In this document: positions 8,115-17,048 of the stretch, piece after piece
Layout: the number at the start of each line of letters is the position of its first letter
Position numbering within the stretch: position 1 is the stretch's first letter
Notes under the pieces: model-generated
What the model was told of the DNA's origin: nothing
The model's input: only the letters and a program-made list of their open reading frames with translations
The model's database searches: none
Translations under genes and position numbers: made by a program
Source: Pseudomonas capeferrum
Lineage (GTDB): Bacteria > Pseudomonadota > Gammaproteobacteria > Pseudomonadales > Pseudomonadaceae
Assembly: GCF_000731675.1 (NCBI RefSeq)
Contig: NZ_JMIT01000003.1
Span: 106,058-170,057 of the forward strand
Direction of reading: 5' to 3'
Length of the DNA stretch: 64,000 nt

Positions 8115-8819
8115 TTACCGGGACGCAACGGCCTGCAGCATGTCGACGATGAACTGCCGGGTGCCGGGTAATGACTTGTGGAAAGTCTCGTCTTGATGCG
8201 GGGCCATTTCTAAATCCCCGTCACGCACACTCAGCGCCACCTGCTGCTGATACCGCGCCGCAAACTGCTCGCGTATGAACTCGGCTTCCGGCGAATCATC
8301 GTCCAGAAACTCTTCCAGTACTTCTTGCGCGGCATGTACGAACACAAGGCTCTGGTTGTACTGCTGAGTCTGCAGCTTGGCCTGTGCGTGTGAAGCCTGA
8401 ATTTGGGCATCCATCGCCTCAACCTTGGCGCGCAGCCAAGCGTTGGAATTCTGCAGGGTGGTGATGGTCTCGGCCAGACCTGTGTCGCGCCCCGCCGCGG
8501 CCATTCCCGGGCGCTGGGCTGCCTGGGCCTGTGCAATTTTGGACAACTGCTCGTGTATCACGTCGATCACGGCTTGCTGGCGCTTCACCTGTGACCTGAG
8601 GAGTACCGCTTCTGTGAAGTACTGGCGAACGTGGTCGCGCAGCGGCTCCAGTTTTGTGTTGGCGCGGGCCGCGCCGGCATCCCAGCCTTCTGAATAACCC
8701 TGCGAGCGGCCCTCTTCGAAGCCTGCTTTGCGGCCCTCGCGGCGCCCTTGCTCGCGGCCGACGTAAAGGTTGGCCTCGGCCTGCTGAGCAGAACCGTTAT
8801 AACCGCCGTCCAGTCTCAT
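8115..8819 (-). CDS. Unknown protein with GxxxG-rich N-terminus and coiled coil
   Basis: A 234-residue soluble protein I do not recognise. Residues about 20-50 form a run of glycines every fourth position (GREQGRREGRKAGFEEGRS and on to SEGWDAG), like the GxxxG repeat in the N-terminus of FliH/YscL stator proteins. Heptad-like helices follow (about 55-165: RQYFTEAVLLRSQVKRQQAVI, WLRAKVEAMDAQIQ). The end is acidic, then TRQFIVDMLQAVASR. No signal peptide or membrane helix is visible. Its ATG overlaps the stop of the upstream gene by four bases, so the two are co-transcribed and probably translationally coupled. FliH-like, phage-tail or defence accessory roles are all possible; none is supported beyond the repeat. 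Confidence 0.7.
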   Translation of the reverse strand: MRLDGGYNGSAQQAEANLYVGREQGRREGRKAGFEEGRSQGYSEGWDAGAARANTKLEPLRDHVRQYFTEAVLLRSQVKRQQAVIDVIHEQLSKIAQAQAAQRPGMAAAGRDTGLAETITTLQNSNAWLRAKVEAMDAQIQASHAQAKLQTQQYNQSLVFVHAAQEVLEEFLDDDSPEAEFIREQFAARYQQQVALSVRDGDLEMAPHQDETFHKSLPGTRQFIVDMLQAVASR

Positions 8820-9307
8820 TGTGCTGCCTCGTGCCCCGCGGAATGCGCCGGGTTTTCTCGGTCATTCAACTTCAGAATGTGGTACTTGATGGCCTCGCCC
8901 GCCAGCCTGATGAATTCCAGATAAAAGTCTTCACCCAATTGCAGCAAAGGTGAACCCTCCAAGGAATCGGCGGCGGCGTCCAGCGCCAGTACCCCAAACT
9001 GTTCAGCGATGATCTCGATGCTGCGCGTGCACATGGAGGGGTGGTCATAAGGCTTCTGGTACCACGTTGCGATCTGGTACTGAACATCTTCCCTTTCGAA
9101 AACCGCATACACATGGCTGACCAGGGCTGTGCTGGTTTCGCGAATCAGGCCGGGGTCAATGGCGTGCGCTTCAAGGAACGCTTCGACGGGCTGGTTAGCC
9201 ACAAACAGCAGGTCTGCGATGGTATAGCCGGGCATTGGAGGGAACACGCCGGGAGGCAGTTCGATGTGTGGGGTGGGAACGTCGTCCGGGTATTGGTCAT
9301 TGTGCAC
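8816..9307 (-). CDS. Unknown protein, first gene of a two-gene operon
   Basis: A 163-residue, acidic, probably cytoplasmic protein I do not recognise. A proline-rich start (PTPHIELPPGVFPPMPGY) is followed by a mostly helical body (TIADLLFVANQPVEAFLEA, STALVSHVYAVFEREDVQY, YLEFIRLAGEAIKYHIL). A GGAG-type ribosome-binding site precedes the ATG at 9307. The gene overlaps the coiled-coil gene downstream (ATGA junction), so the two products probably act together. The pair is isolated: the receptor gene downstream has its own leader, and the MFS gene upstream is 118 bp away. Confidence 0.7.
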   Translation of the reverse strand: MHNDQYPDDVPTPHIELPPGVFPPMPGYTIADLLFVANQPVEAFLEAHAIDPGLIRETSTALVSHVYAVFEREDVQYQIATWYQKPYDHPSMCTRSIEIIAEQFGVLALDAAADSLEGSPLLQLGEDFYLEFIRLAGEAIKYHILKLNDRENPAHSAGHEAAQ

Positions 9308-9424
9308 GTGAAGCTCCTTCTTCGGCAGAGTGAGTGCGCCTCATCGCCCCTTCATGGTCGGCGCGAAGTGAATGACAGTGTTGCACTGAAATAGTTGCGC
9401 GGCAGCAACAAAAATCGCCCTGCC

Positions 9425-10969
9425 TTAAGCCTGCCCCGCCACCAGCGCATCCTGCAGGGCGGGCAGTGGCCGGCTAAGCAACGTGCCGACCAATACCGCG
9501 AACAGCAGCGCCGCCACACCTGCGGCCTGCAACACTGCCTCGAACCCACCCATGAACGCCTGGCGGGCCAAGGGGGCCACTGCCTCCCGCAAGCCGGGCT
9601 CAAGCACGGCCAACGCCGCCTGCAGGTCGCCCGCCGCAACCCGCGTGGCCATCGCGGCAACCTGGCCCAGATGCGCGGGCGCCACGGCGGCCATCGAGTC
9701 GTAGAGCAATTGCCCGCTACGGGTAGCCAGTACACCCCCAAGCACACCGATGGCCAGCACAATCGCGCCGAACCGCGTGGTGGTACTCAACCCCGAGGCC
9801 ATGCCGGTGCGCTCACGCGGCACGCAGGCCATGATGTTCTTCTGCGTATCGCCATTGAGCAGGCCTGCGCCCGCGCCCAGCACCAGGCTGGCCAGGGCAA
9901 AGGCGGTGTAGCCGCCGTAGCCTGCGGCCCAAGCACACAGCAGGTTGCCCACCCCCACCAGCACCAGGCCAAGGGTAAAAACCTGCGCCGGGCTCAAGTG
10001 CGCAGCCAGGCGCATGCCCAGCCGCGGGGTCAGCAACATGGCCACGGCAAATGGCAGCATGCCCGCACCGGCAGCCAGGGCCGACAGTTGCAGGCCGTTC
10101 TGCAGGTACAGCGGCAACAGGGTCATCATGACCTGGGCGCAGGCGGCGTAGGCGAACATGCCCAGCAAGGCACCGACGAAGCGCCCGCTGCGCATCAGCC
10201 GCAAGTCGATCATCGGCCGCGCCTGGCTGCGCTCGGCCATGATGAACAGGCCGAACAGGAACGCGCTGATCAGCATCCGCCCCAGGGTCTGAGCGCTGCC
10301 CCAGCCGACCTGGTTGGCGTCGATCATTGCCCAGATCAGGTAACCCAGGCTGCCGGCGAACGTCAGGCTACCCCACGGGTCGAGGCGCGCTGCGGCGCTG
10401 TCGCGCGAGGGCTCGACGCTGCGCAGCACCATCACTGCCAGCACTACCACCAGCGGCAGGTTGATGTAGAAGATCCAGCGCCAGCCCAGGGTGCTGGCAA
10501 TCACCCCGCCGAGCAGGGGTGCGAAGGTGATGGTGGCGCCCATGCAGGCGCCCCAGAAGGCCCAGGCGCTCAGGCGTTGCTGGGGTTCATGGAAGCGATG
10601 GCCGATGGCCGCGAGGGCCGCTGTCAGCAGCATGGCCGCGCCGATGCCCTTGGCGGCCCTGGCCAGGTCAAGGAACATCAGGGTGGGGGCGGCGCCACAG
10701 GCCAGCGACGCGGCGCCAAACACGGCCAGGCCGATAAGCAGCATGCGCCGCCGACCGAAGCGGTCGGCCAGGCTGCCTGCTGGCAGCAGGCACGCGGCGA
10801 AGGCCAGCAGATACGCGCTGACCACCCATTCGATGTCGGCAAACGAGCCGGACAAGTCACGGGCGATACTGGGCAGGCTGACGGCAACGATGTTGGTGTC
10901 GAGGATGATCAGCGCACAGACCAGCGAGGCGGTGAGCAAGGTGAAGCGCGGGGAAGCGGTGATGGGCAT
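9425..10969 (-). CDS. DHA2-family MFS exporter (EmrB/QacA type)
   Basis: A 514-residue, 14-helix drug:H+ antiporter. It shows LDTNIVAVSLPSIARDL (motif D1 region in helix 1), WVVSAYLLAFAACLLPAGSLADRFGRRRMLLIG (motif A, residues about 49-82) and a GPLLGG-like FAPLLGGVIASTLGWRWIFYINLP segment (motif C). ATG 10969 has a GGAG eight bases upstream. It is divergent from a LysR regulator (176-bp shared region), the usual arrangement for a LysR-controlled exporter. Substrate unknown. Confidence 0.85.
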   Translation of the reverse strand: MPITASPRFTLLTASLVCALIILDTNIVAVSLPSIARDLSGSFADIEWVVSAYLLAFAACLLPAGSLADRFGRRRMLLIGLAVFGAASLACGAAPTLMFLDLARAAKGIGAAMLLTAALAAIGHRFHEPQQRLSAWAFWGACMGATITFAPLLGGVIASTLGWRWIFYINLPLVVVLAVMVLRSVEPSRDSAAARLDPWGSLTFAGSLGYLIWAMIDANQVGWGSAQTLGRMLISAFLFGLFIMAERSQARPMIDLRLMRSGRFVGALLGMFAYAACAQVMMTLLPLYLQNGLQLSALAAGAGMLPFAVAMLLTPRLGMRLAAHLSPAQVFTLGLVLVGVGNLLCAWAAGYGGYTAFALASLVLGAGAGLLNGDTQKNIMACVPRERTGMASGLSTTTRFGAIVLAIGVLGGVLATRSGQLLYDSMAAVAPAHLGQVAAMATRVAAGDLQAALAVLEPGLREAVAPLARQAFMGGFEAVLQAAGVAALLFAVLVGTLLSRPLPALQDALVAGQA

Positions 10970-11145
10970 GGCAAGGCTCCAGAAGCGGGCTGGTTGTCAT
11001 GGGGCCCCTTGCTGTGTCACCGGCAACTGCCGATACCTTTGCCGCCACGCCACCAGCCTTGTAGTGTTGTCTTCACCTTAACGCCGTCAGCCCCGAGGCT
11101 TGTTAGCCCCCAAGGCCCGCGTCATTAGCTTGCAGGTAACACCGC

Positions 11146-12009
11146 ATGGAAATCCGCCATTTCCGCTACTTCCTCTGCGTCGCCCAACACGGCCATTTCA
11201 CCCGGGCTGCGGAACAGCTGGGCATCGCTCCGCCCACCCTCAGCCGGCAGATCCAGGACATGGAACGCGAGCTGGGAGTACGCCTGTTCGAACGCAGCCA
11301 GCGCGAGGTCAACCTCACCGCCGCCGGCCAAGCCTTGCTGATCGAAGCCGAACAGACCGTACGCCAGTTCGACGCGGCGCAACTGGGTGCGCAGCGTGCG
11401 GGCCGAGGCGAGAGTGGCAGCATCGAATTGGGCTATGTGGCCTCTGCTGCCTATTCGGGCATGCTGCAGCGGCAAGTGATCGGCTTCAGCGAAAGCTACC
11501 CCGGCGTGCGCCTGAACATCCGCGAACTGCCCATGGCCGAGCTGCCCGACAGGGTCAGCGACGGCCTGCTCGACCTCGCCTACGTGCGCTCGCCCATGGA
11601 ACTGCCTGACACGCTGCAAGCCATCGGCCTGCACCAGGAAGGTTTTGTCCTCGCCCTGCCCGCCAGCTCACGGATCAACGAGCTGCCACAGATCCCGGCG
11701 GCACGCCTGGCCGGTGAAACCTTCATTCTTCCCGAGCAGATTTCCGGCACGCTGGAAGTGGCGGCACAAGGGGGGTTTGTCCCGCGACTGGGCCCGCAAC
11801 CCGGTAGCCTGGTGGCGGTGATCACGTTGGTGTCGTTGGGCCAGGGCATTGCCGTGGTGCCGGAGTCGGTGGTGCAGCGCATCAGCTTGGCGCAGGTGAA
11901 TTACCGACGCATTGCCGATTGCCAGGCCAGTTCGTGGCTGAGCCTGATTCATCGGCGTTTCGAGAAGGCGCCGGCGGTGGTCAGGTATATCGAAAGGGTG
12001 CGCCGCTGA
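11146..12009 (+). CDS. LysR-family transcriptional regulator
   Basis: A 287-residue LysR regulator. Residues 1-60 form the winged helix (MEIRHFRYFLCVAQHGHFT, AAEQLGIAPPTLSRQIQDME, LGVRLFERSQREVNLTAAG). The rest is a periplasmic-binding-like effector domain (IELGYVASAAYSG, DRVSDGLLDLAYVR, LVSLGQGIAVVPESV). It is transcribed away from the DHA2 exporter and probably controls it and itself. The ATG has only a weak AGG upstream. The inducer is unknown. Confidence 0.9.
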   Translation: MEIRHFRYFLCVAQHGHFTRAAEQLGIAPPTLSRQIQDMERELGVRLFERSQREVNLTAAGQALLIEAEQTVRQFDAAQLGAQRAGRGESGSIELGYVASAAYSGMLQRQVIGFSESYPGVRLNIRELPMAELPDRVSDGLLDLAYVRSPMELPDTLQAIGLHQEGFVLALPASSRINELPQIPAARLAGETFILPEQISGTLEVAAQGGFVPRLGPQPGSLVAVITLVSLGQGIAVVPESVVQRISLAQVNYRRIADCQASSWLSLIHRRFEKAPAVVRYIERVRR

Positions 12010-12068
12010 TTGGCTGTTTGAAGGGTGGTGGGGCGTCAGTGTTTGCCTCGGCATTTTCAGCGCCTGTG

Positions 12069-12291
12069 AGATCGAGCGCCGCCCGCGCGGCGCTTCGCGG
12101 GGCCAGCCCGCTCCCACATCTGTTTCGGGCCAGTTATTCCTGAGGCATTAGCGCGCGGCCCCTTGGTGCCCACCTCGATATTGCGTCGTACAAACAAGGG
12201 GTCGCGCGCCTCTCTAATAGGCGAGACTGGCCCGAAACAGATGTGGGAGCGGGCTGGCCCCGCGAAGCGCCGCGCGGGCGGCGCTCGATCT
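12069..12291. repeat. Long palindromic element, family A copy 1 (66-bp perfect arms)
   Basis: A 66-bp arm (12069-12134) is repeated exactly in inverted orientation at 12226-12291, around a 91-bp core. Each arm begins AGATCGAGCGCCGCCCGCG and includes a REP stem and GTTTCGGGCCAGT. The core contains a second inverted pair (GCGCGCGGCCCCTTG with CAAGGGGTCGCGCGC), so nearly the whole element can fold into one hairpin or cruciform. A full second copy lies at 29214-29434. This one fills the gap between the convergent LysR and permease genes, so it may also terminate transcription from both sides. The rest of 12010-12330 shows nothing else. Confidence 0.9.
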
Positions 12292-12330
12292 ATGCACCAC
12301 TACAAAACCCCAGCCAGGCATTCGTCCCCG

Positions 12331-13722
12331 TCACCCCACCGACCGCGCCGCCACCACCTGCGCATGCCCCCGCGAAGTGACGATCCCCAAGAAGGAAATC
12401 ACAATCGCCAGGCCCAGTGTCGAGCTCACTTCCACCCGGTGCTCAGGCGTGTACATCATCACCGCCAGCGCCGCCGCGATGAAGATGATCACGGCCCAGG
12501 TCAACCACGGGAACAGCCACATGCGGAACTTCAGCTCGGTGTTCTCGCGCTCCAGCCGGCGGCGCATGCGCAACTGGGAGATGGCGATGACCAGGTACAC
12601 CAGCAAGGCGATGGCGCCGGAGCTGGCCAGCAGGAACTCGAACACGCCCTTGGGCGCGAAGTAATTGAGCACAGCAATGGCCGCGCCGATCAAGGTACTG
12701 CCGAACACCGCAGAGCGCGGCACGCCGACTTTCGAGGTTTTGTTCAGGAAGGCCGGTGCATCACCGCGCTTGGCCAGCGAATACATCATCCGCGAAGCAA
12801 TGTAGATCGACGAGTTCATGCAGCTGGTCACCGCCACCAGCACCACCAGGTCGACCATGAAGGCCGCGTTGGGGATGTTCATGATCTCCAGCGCACGCTG
12901 GTAGGAGCCCACCACCGCCAGCTGTGGATCGTTCCACGGCACCACCGAGATGATCACGAAGATCGACAGGATGTAGAAGGTACTGATCCGCCAGATCACC
13001 GAACGCGTGGCCTTGGCGATGTTGCGTGAAGGGTCGCTGGACTCGGAGGCGGCGATGGTCACAGCCTCGGTACCAATGAAGCTGAACATCACGGTAATGA
13101 AGGCGCCGATGACCGCCGACCAGCCGTTGGGCGCGAAACCACCGTGCTCGGCGATCAACCCGCTCAACCCGCTGACTTCACGGTTTGGCAACCAGCCCAT
13201 CAGCGCCGCGAAGCCCAGGCCGATGAAGCCAAGGATCGCCGTGACCTTGAGAATGGCGAACCAGAATTCGAACTCACCGTACTTGGCCACGCTGAACAAA
13301 TTGGTGCCCGCCAGCAGCAGCACCGAGGCCAGGGCGAAGATCCAGCTGTCCACCTGCGGGAACCAGGCGTTCAGCACATGCCCCGCCGCCAGTGCCTCGA
13401 TGGGGATCACCAACACCCAGAACCACCAGTACAACCAGCCGATGGTGTAGCCAGCCCAGCGGCCGATGGCCTGGTCAGCGTAGGTGGAGAACGATCCGGT
13501 GTCAGGGTGCGCTACGGCCATCTCGCCGAGCATGCGCATGACCAGTACCACCAAGGTACCGGCCACGAAGTAAGAAATTATGGTGGCTGGCCCGGCCGCA
13601 GCGATCGCGTGCCCGGAGCCTACGAAAAGTCCCGCACCGATGATGCCCGCGATGGACAACATCGTTACATGACGTGGCTTGAAACCTTGTGCAAGGTTGC
13701 CATCAGATCCCACGGTGTTCAT
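12331..13722 (-). CDS. Amino-acid permease, APC superfamily (AAT; GabP-like)
   Basis: A 463-residue proton symporter with 12 predicted membrane helices. The start reads GFKPRHVTMLSIAGIIGAGLFVGSG, the conserved helix 1 with the GAGLF substrate-binding bend, followed by MRMLGEMAVAHPDTGSFSTYAD and FSFIGTEAVTIAASES (helix 6). This is the pattern of the AAT family (GabP, AroP, ProY, AnsP). GabP is my best guess because of the GHAIAAAGPATIISYF and EHRVE regions, but no catabolic genes for GABA are nearby. The ATG at 13722 has AAGAGAA upstream. Confidence 0.85.
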   Translation of the reverse strand: MNTVGSDGNLAQGFKPRHVTMLSIAGIIGAGLFVGSGHAIAAAGPATIISYFVAGTLVVLVMRMLGEMAVAHPDTGSFSTYADQAIGRWAGYTIGWLYWWFWVLVIPIEALAAGHVLNAWFPQVDSWIFALASVLLLAGTNLFSVAKYGEFEFWFAILKVTAILGFIGLGFAALMGWLPNREVSGLSGLIAEHGGFAPNGWSAVIGAFITVMFSFIGTEAVTIAASESSDPSRNIAKATRSVIWRISTFYILSIFVIISVVPWNDPQLAVVGSYQRALEIMNIPNAAFMVDLVVLVAVTSCMNSSIYIASRMMYSLAKRGDAPAFLNKTSKVGVPRSAVFGSTLIGAAIAVLNYFAPKGVFEFLLASSGAIALLVYLVIAISQLRMRRRLERENTELKFRMWLFPWLTWAVIIFIAAALAVMMYTPEHRVEVSSTLGLAIVISFLGIVTSRGHAQVVAARSVG

Positions 13723-14046
13723 TGATCTTGTTCTCTTTTTGCTGACACAAGGAAGGACGGGGGCAGGCGTAGGCGAACAATATCTCCTTGAGAGGCCATC
13801 GAAATGACACGTCGCTCACGCGCTGTTGTTGACCTTTTGCACGCTTTCTGAGCAACACATCAGTGGAATTCGGGGTTCATTTAAGCCCCGTAAGGCGTAG
13901 GAAAATTACACGAGAACGTCCCGCAGGTGTGCGATCACGACAACGCTTTTCCATTCCCGTCAGATGTCGCGATTGGCATGTCCAAACGCGCCATCCGGCC
14001 GTCTGGAGCTATCGTTTTTCATTTGGGTGTGTATCGGCCATGCATG
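13723..14046. other. Intergenic leader region, no gene seen
   Basis: This 324-bp region holds the promoter side of the permease gene. A short GC hairpin (CGGGG ... CCCCG) lies at about 13872-13890. I see no credible coding frame and no recognisable RNA gene. Confidence 0.5.
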
Positions 14047-14077
14047 AAAAAACCCGCTCCCAAGCGGGAGCGGGTTT
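14047..14077 (-). terminator. Intrinsic terminator of the gudP-gudD transcript
   Basis: AAACCCGCTCCC (14050-14061) pairs with GGGAGCGGGTTT (14066-14077) in a 12-bp stem with a four-base loop. Read on the minus strand, it is followed by six Ts. It lies 25 bp past the gudD stop. Confidence 0.9.
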
Positions 14078-14101
14078 ATCGGGGTAACGAACCGCCGTGA
14101 C

Positions 14102-15457
14102 TCAGCGCACCAGGCAAGGCCGCTTGTTGTCGAAGCGCCAGCCCGGTATCAGAAACTGCATCGCCACGCTGTCATCGCGCGCGCCGAGCCCCATGTTGCA
14201 GTAGCACTCATGCGCCTTGGCCAACTGGTCCTCATCGATCTCCACCCCTAGCCCCGGCCGCGCAGGCACGCGCACCTGGCCATCGACGATGCGCAGCGGC
14301 TCACGCGTCAGGCGTTGGCCGTCCTGCCAGATCCAGTGGGTATCGATGGCGGTGATCTCGCCCGGCGCCGCTGCGGCCACCTGAGTGAACATGGCCAGGG
14401 AGATATCGAAATGGTTGTTGGAGTGCGAGCCCCAGGTCAGCCCCCAGTCATGGCACATCTGCGCCACCCGTACCGAGCCCTGCAAGGTCCAGAAGTGCGG
14501 GTCGGCCAGGGGGATGTCCACGGATTGCAACTGGATCGCATGGCCCATCTGCCGCCAGTCGGTGGCGATCATGTTGGTGGCGGTGGGCAACCCAGTGGCG
14601 CGGCGGAACTCGGCCATCACCTCACGGCCCGAGTAACCGTTCTCGGCACCGCAAGGGTCTTCGGCATAGGCCAGCACGTCGTGCTTGTCACGGCACAGGG
14701 CAATGGCCTCTTTGAGTGACCAGGCGCCGTTCGGGTCGAGGGTGATGCGTGCATCGGGGAAGCGCTCGGCCAGGGCGGTCACCGCCTCCATTTCTTCCTC
14801 GCCGCGCAGTACGCCACCTTTGAGCTTGAAGTCGCTGAAGCCATAGCGCTGGCGGGCGGCTTCGGCCAGGCGCACGACGGCTTCGGGCGTCAGCGCCGGC
14901 TCATGGCGCAGGCGGAACCAGTCGTTGTCGGCATCGGCCTCGGCGCGGTAGGCCAGGTCGGTCTGCTGGCGGTCGCCGATGTAGAACAGGTAACCCAGCA
15001 TCTTCACCGCTTCACGTTGCTGCCCTTCACCCAGCAGCGCGGCCATGGGCACGTGCAAGTGCTGGCCGAGCAAGTCGAGCAAGGCCGACTCGACGGCGGT
15101 GACCGCATGCACGGCGATGCGCAGGTCGAAGGTCTGTAACCCGCGGCCGCCGGCATCGCGGTTGGCGAACGCCTGGCGCATGGCATTGAGCACGCGCTGG
15201 TAATGGCCAATGGGCTGACCGACTACCAGGTTGCGGGCGTCTTCCAGGGTCTGGCGGATCATCTCGCCACCCGGCACTTCGCCCAGGCCGGTGTTGCCCG
15301 CGCTGTCGCGCAGCACCACCACGTTGCGGGTGAAGTACGGGCCATGGGCGCCACTGAGGTTGAGCAGCATGCTGTCGTGGCCGGCCACTGGGATCACGCG
15401 CAGGTCGGTGACCACGGGGGTGGCGGAGTGCACGGCGGGTGTCGTCTGCATGTTCAT
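14102..15457 (-). CDS. gudD: Glucarate dehydratase
   Basis: Enolase-superfamily dehydratase converting D-glucarate to 5-dehydro-4-deoxy-D-glucarate in the cytoplasm. The 451 residues match the usual GudD length. Visible marks are the N-terminal capping domain (VTDLRVIPVAGHDSMLLNLSG), the KLKGG catalytic-base motif (FKLKGGVLRGEEE), metal ligands in ITLDPNGAW and AEDPCGAENG, TATNMIATDW, GSHSNNHFDISLAMFTQVAAA with the catalytic histidine, and the diagnostic end WRFDNKRPCLVR. ATG 15457 is preferred (GAGA upstream); the frame open to 15517 runs into gudP. It lies 19 bp after gudP and is cotranscribed. The later enzymes (keto-deoxyglucarate dehydratase, ketoglutarate-semialdehyde dehydrogenase) are not in the window. 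Confidence 0.95.
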   Translation of the reverse strand: MNMQTTPAVHSATPVVTDLRVIPVAGHDSMLLNLSGAHGPYFTRNVVVLRDSAGNTGLGEVPGGEMIRQTLEDARNLVVGQPIGHYQRVLNAMRQAFANRDAGGRGLQTFDLRIAVHAVTAVESALLDLLGQHLHVPMAALLGEGQQREAVKMLGYLFYIGDRQQTDLAYRAEADADNDWFRLRHEPALTPEAVVRLAEAARQRYGFSDFKLKGGVLRGEEEMEAVTALAERFPDARITLDPNGAWSLKEAIALCRDKHDVLAYAEDPCGAENGYSGREVMAEFRRATGLPTATNMIATDWRQMGHAIQLQSVDIPLADPHFWTLQGSVRVAQMCHDWGLTWGSHSNNHFDISLAMFTQVAAAAPGEITAIDTHWIWQDGQRLTREPLRIVDGQVRVPARPGLGVEIDEDQLAKAHECYCNMGLGARDDSVAMQFLIPGWRFDNKRPCLVR

Positions 15458-15476
15458 GGTTTTTATCTCGCAGTCA

Positions 15477-16829
15477 TCAGTGGGTCTGGCCCAGGGCCGA
15501 AGGTGCCTTGAGCTCATCGGAAGGGGCGCCCTTGGGGCGGGTGCGGACGAAGAACACGGCGATCGCCGCCAGCACCGACGTCACCGCCAAGGCGTACAGG
15601 CCGCCCTGGATCGAGCCGGTCTGTTGTTCGAGCAGGCCGAAGGTGGTGGGCGCGACGAAGCCGCCGAGGTTGCCGACCGAGTTGATCAGCGCGATCACGG
15701 CCGCCGCGATGCGCGCGTCCAGGTAGCCCTGGGGGATCGGCCAGAACAGTGACGAGGCCGACTTGAACCCGATGGCGGCAAAACAGATGGCGACGAAGGC
15801 GAACACTGGGCCACCGGTGGTGGACATGAACATGCCGATGGCGGCGATCACCAACGCGGCGGCCACCCAGGCCTGCTGGAACTTCCAGCGGCTGGAACCG
15901 GAAGCGAAGGCGTACATGGCCAGAATCGAGATCAGCCAGGGGATCGAGTTGAAAAAGCCGACTTGCAGGTCGCTGAGGTCGCCCATGCGCTTGATGATGC
16001 TCGGCAACCAGAAGGTCGCGGCATAGATGGTCAACTGGATGCAGAAGTAGATCAGGCAGAACAGCACGATCTGGCGATCCTTGAGCAGGCTCCAGGCAGA
16101 AAGCTTGACCGCGCCGACCGCCTCACGCTGACGTTGCTCGCTGTCGATGGCCTGCACCAGCGCCGCCTGCTCGGCCTGGCTCAACCACTTGGCATCCTGC
16201 GGCTTGGAGTCGAGCCAGAAGAACACGAAGAAGCACAGCGTCACCGACGCCATGCCTTCGATGAACAGCATCCACTGCCAGCCGTGCAAGCCCAGCCCCT
16301 GAATCTGCATCAACGCGCCGGCCAGCGGGCCGGAGATCAGCGAGGCCAGCGCCGAACCGCTGAGGAAGATGGCAATCGCCTTGCCGCGCTCGGCGCCTGG
16401 CAACCAGCGGGTGAAGTAGTAGATCACCCCGGGGAAGAACCCGGCCTCGGCAACGCCCAGCAGAAACCGCAGCACATAGAACTGGGTTTCGGTCTGGACG
16501 AAGGCCATGGCCGTGGCCACCAGCCCCCAAGTGAACATGATGCGGGTCAGCCACAGCCGAGCGCCGACACGCTGCAGCAGCATGTTGGAGGGCACTTCGA
16601 ACAGTGCATAGCCGATGAAGAACAGCCCGGCGCCAAACCCATAGGCCGCCGCACTGATGCCCAGGTCGCTTTCAAGGTGGGGGCGGACGAAGCCGATGTT
16701 GACGCGGTCGAGGTAGTTGACGATGAACATGATGACGAACAGCGGCAGCACATGGCGTTTGACCTTGGCCACGGCGCTGGCCAGTGTGTCGCCGCCATTG
16801 CAGGCAGGCGGAGCGAGGGTGTCGTTCAC
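15477..16829 (-). CDS. gudP: D-glucarate/galactarate MFS transporter (anion:cation symporter family)
   Basis: A 450-residue, 12-helix MFS symporter of the ACS family that imports hexarates. Helix 1 carries the family signature LFVIMFIVNYLDRVNIGF; further on are FEVPSNMLLQRVGARLWLTRIM and RFLLGVAEAGFFPGVIYYFTRWLP. It is the first gene of the gudP-gudD operon, and the substrate assignment rests on its partner. Its start lies 257 bp from a divergent FadR-type regulator, and one of two matching operators lies 75 bp upstream of its ATG. Confidence 0.88.
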   Translation of the reverse strand: MNDTLAPPACNGGDTLASAVAKVKRHVLPLFVIMFIVNYLDRVNIGFVRPHLESDLGISAAAYGFGAGLFFIGYALFEVPSNMLLQRVGARLWLTRIMFTWGLVATAMAFVQTETQFYVLRFLLGVAEAGFFPGVIYYFTRWLPGAERGKAIAIFLSGSALASLISGPLAGALMQIQGLGLHGWQWMLFIEGMASVTLCFFVFFWLDSKPQDAKWLSQAEQAALVQAIDSEQRQREAVGAVKLSAWSLLKDRQIVLFCLIYFCIQLTIYAATFWLPSIIKRMGDLSDLQVGFFNSIPWLISILAMYAFASGSSRWKFQQAWVAAALVIAAIGMFMSTTGGPVFAFVAICFAAIGFKSASSLFWPIPQGYLDARIAAAVIALINSVGNLGGFVAPTTFGLLEQQTGSIQGGLYALAVTSVLAAIAVFFVRTRPKGAPSDELKAPSALGQTH

Positions 16830-16903
16830 TTTGCGGGTCTCCCACTAGTTGTTTTTATGCGGGTTGTCTGACATGACAGTGGGGGGAGCATAGGCTTCGC
16901 GAA

Positions 16904-16916
16904 GTTGTACGACAAG
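16904..16916. promoter_or_regulatory. FadR-type operator on the gudP side
   Basis: GTTGTACGACAAG contains TTGT-ACG-ACAA, matching the TNGT-N3-ACNA consensus of FadR-subfamily GntR proteins. The inverted sequence recurs at 17049-17061, so the pair flanks the divergent promoters. Confidence 0.7.
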
Positions 16917-17048
16917 ATCGATAAAGTCGCCAAAAAGCCAAAATACAAGCTGCCATAATGCGAAAATGCTGCGATCTTTCAAAAACAACTGCGCACAGCG
17001 CTGGCTTCAGCAGACTAAAAACCAGCAGAAATTATTTTTATGAATTAA

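Noticed and set aside
9395..11128. A 577-residue plus-strand open frame across the DHA2 exporter.
   Set aside because: Antisense to a clear MFS gene; rich in Gln, His and Gly with no fold or motif. It is a codon-bias shadow of high-GC DNA.
12069..12291. The long palindrome as an insertion sequence or integron attC site.
   Set aside because: No transposase frame, no target-site duplication visible, and arms are REP-type; no R/L core sites of attC.
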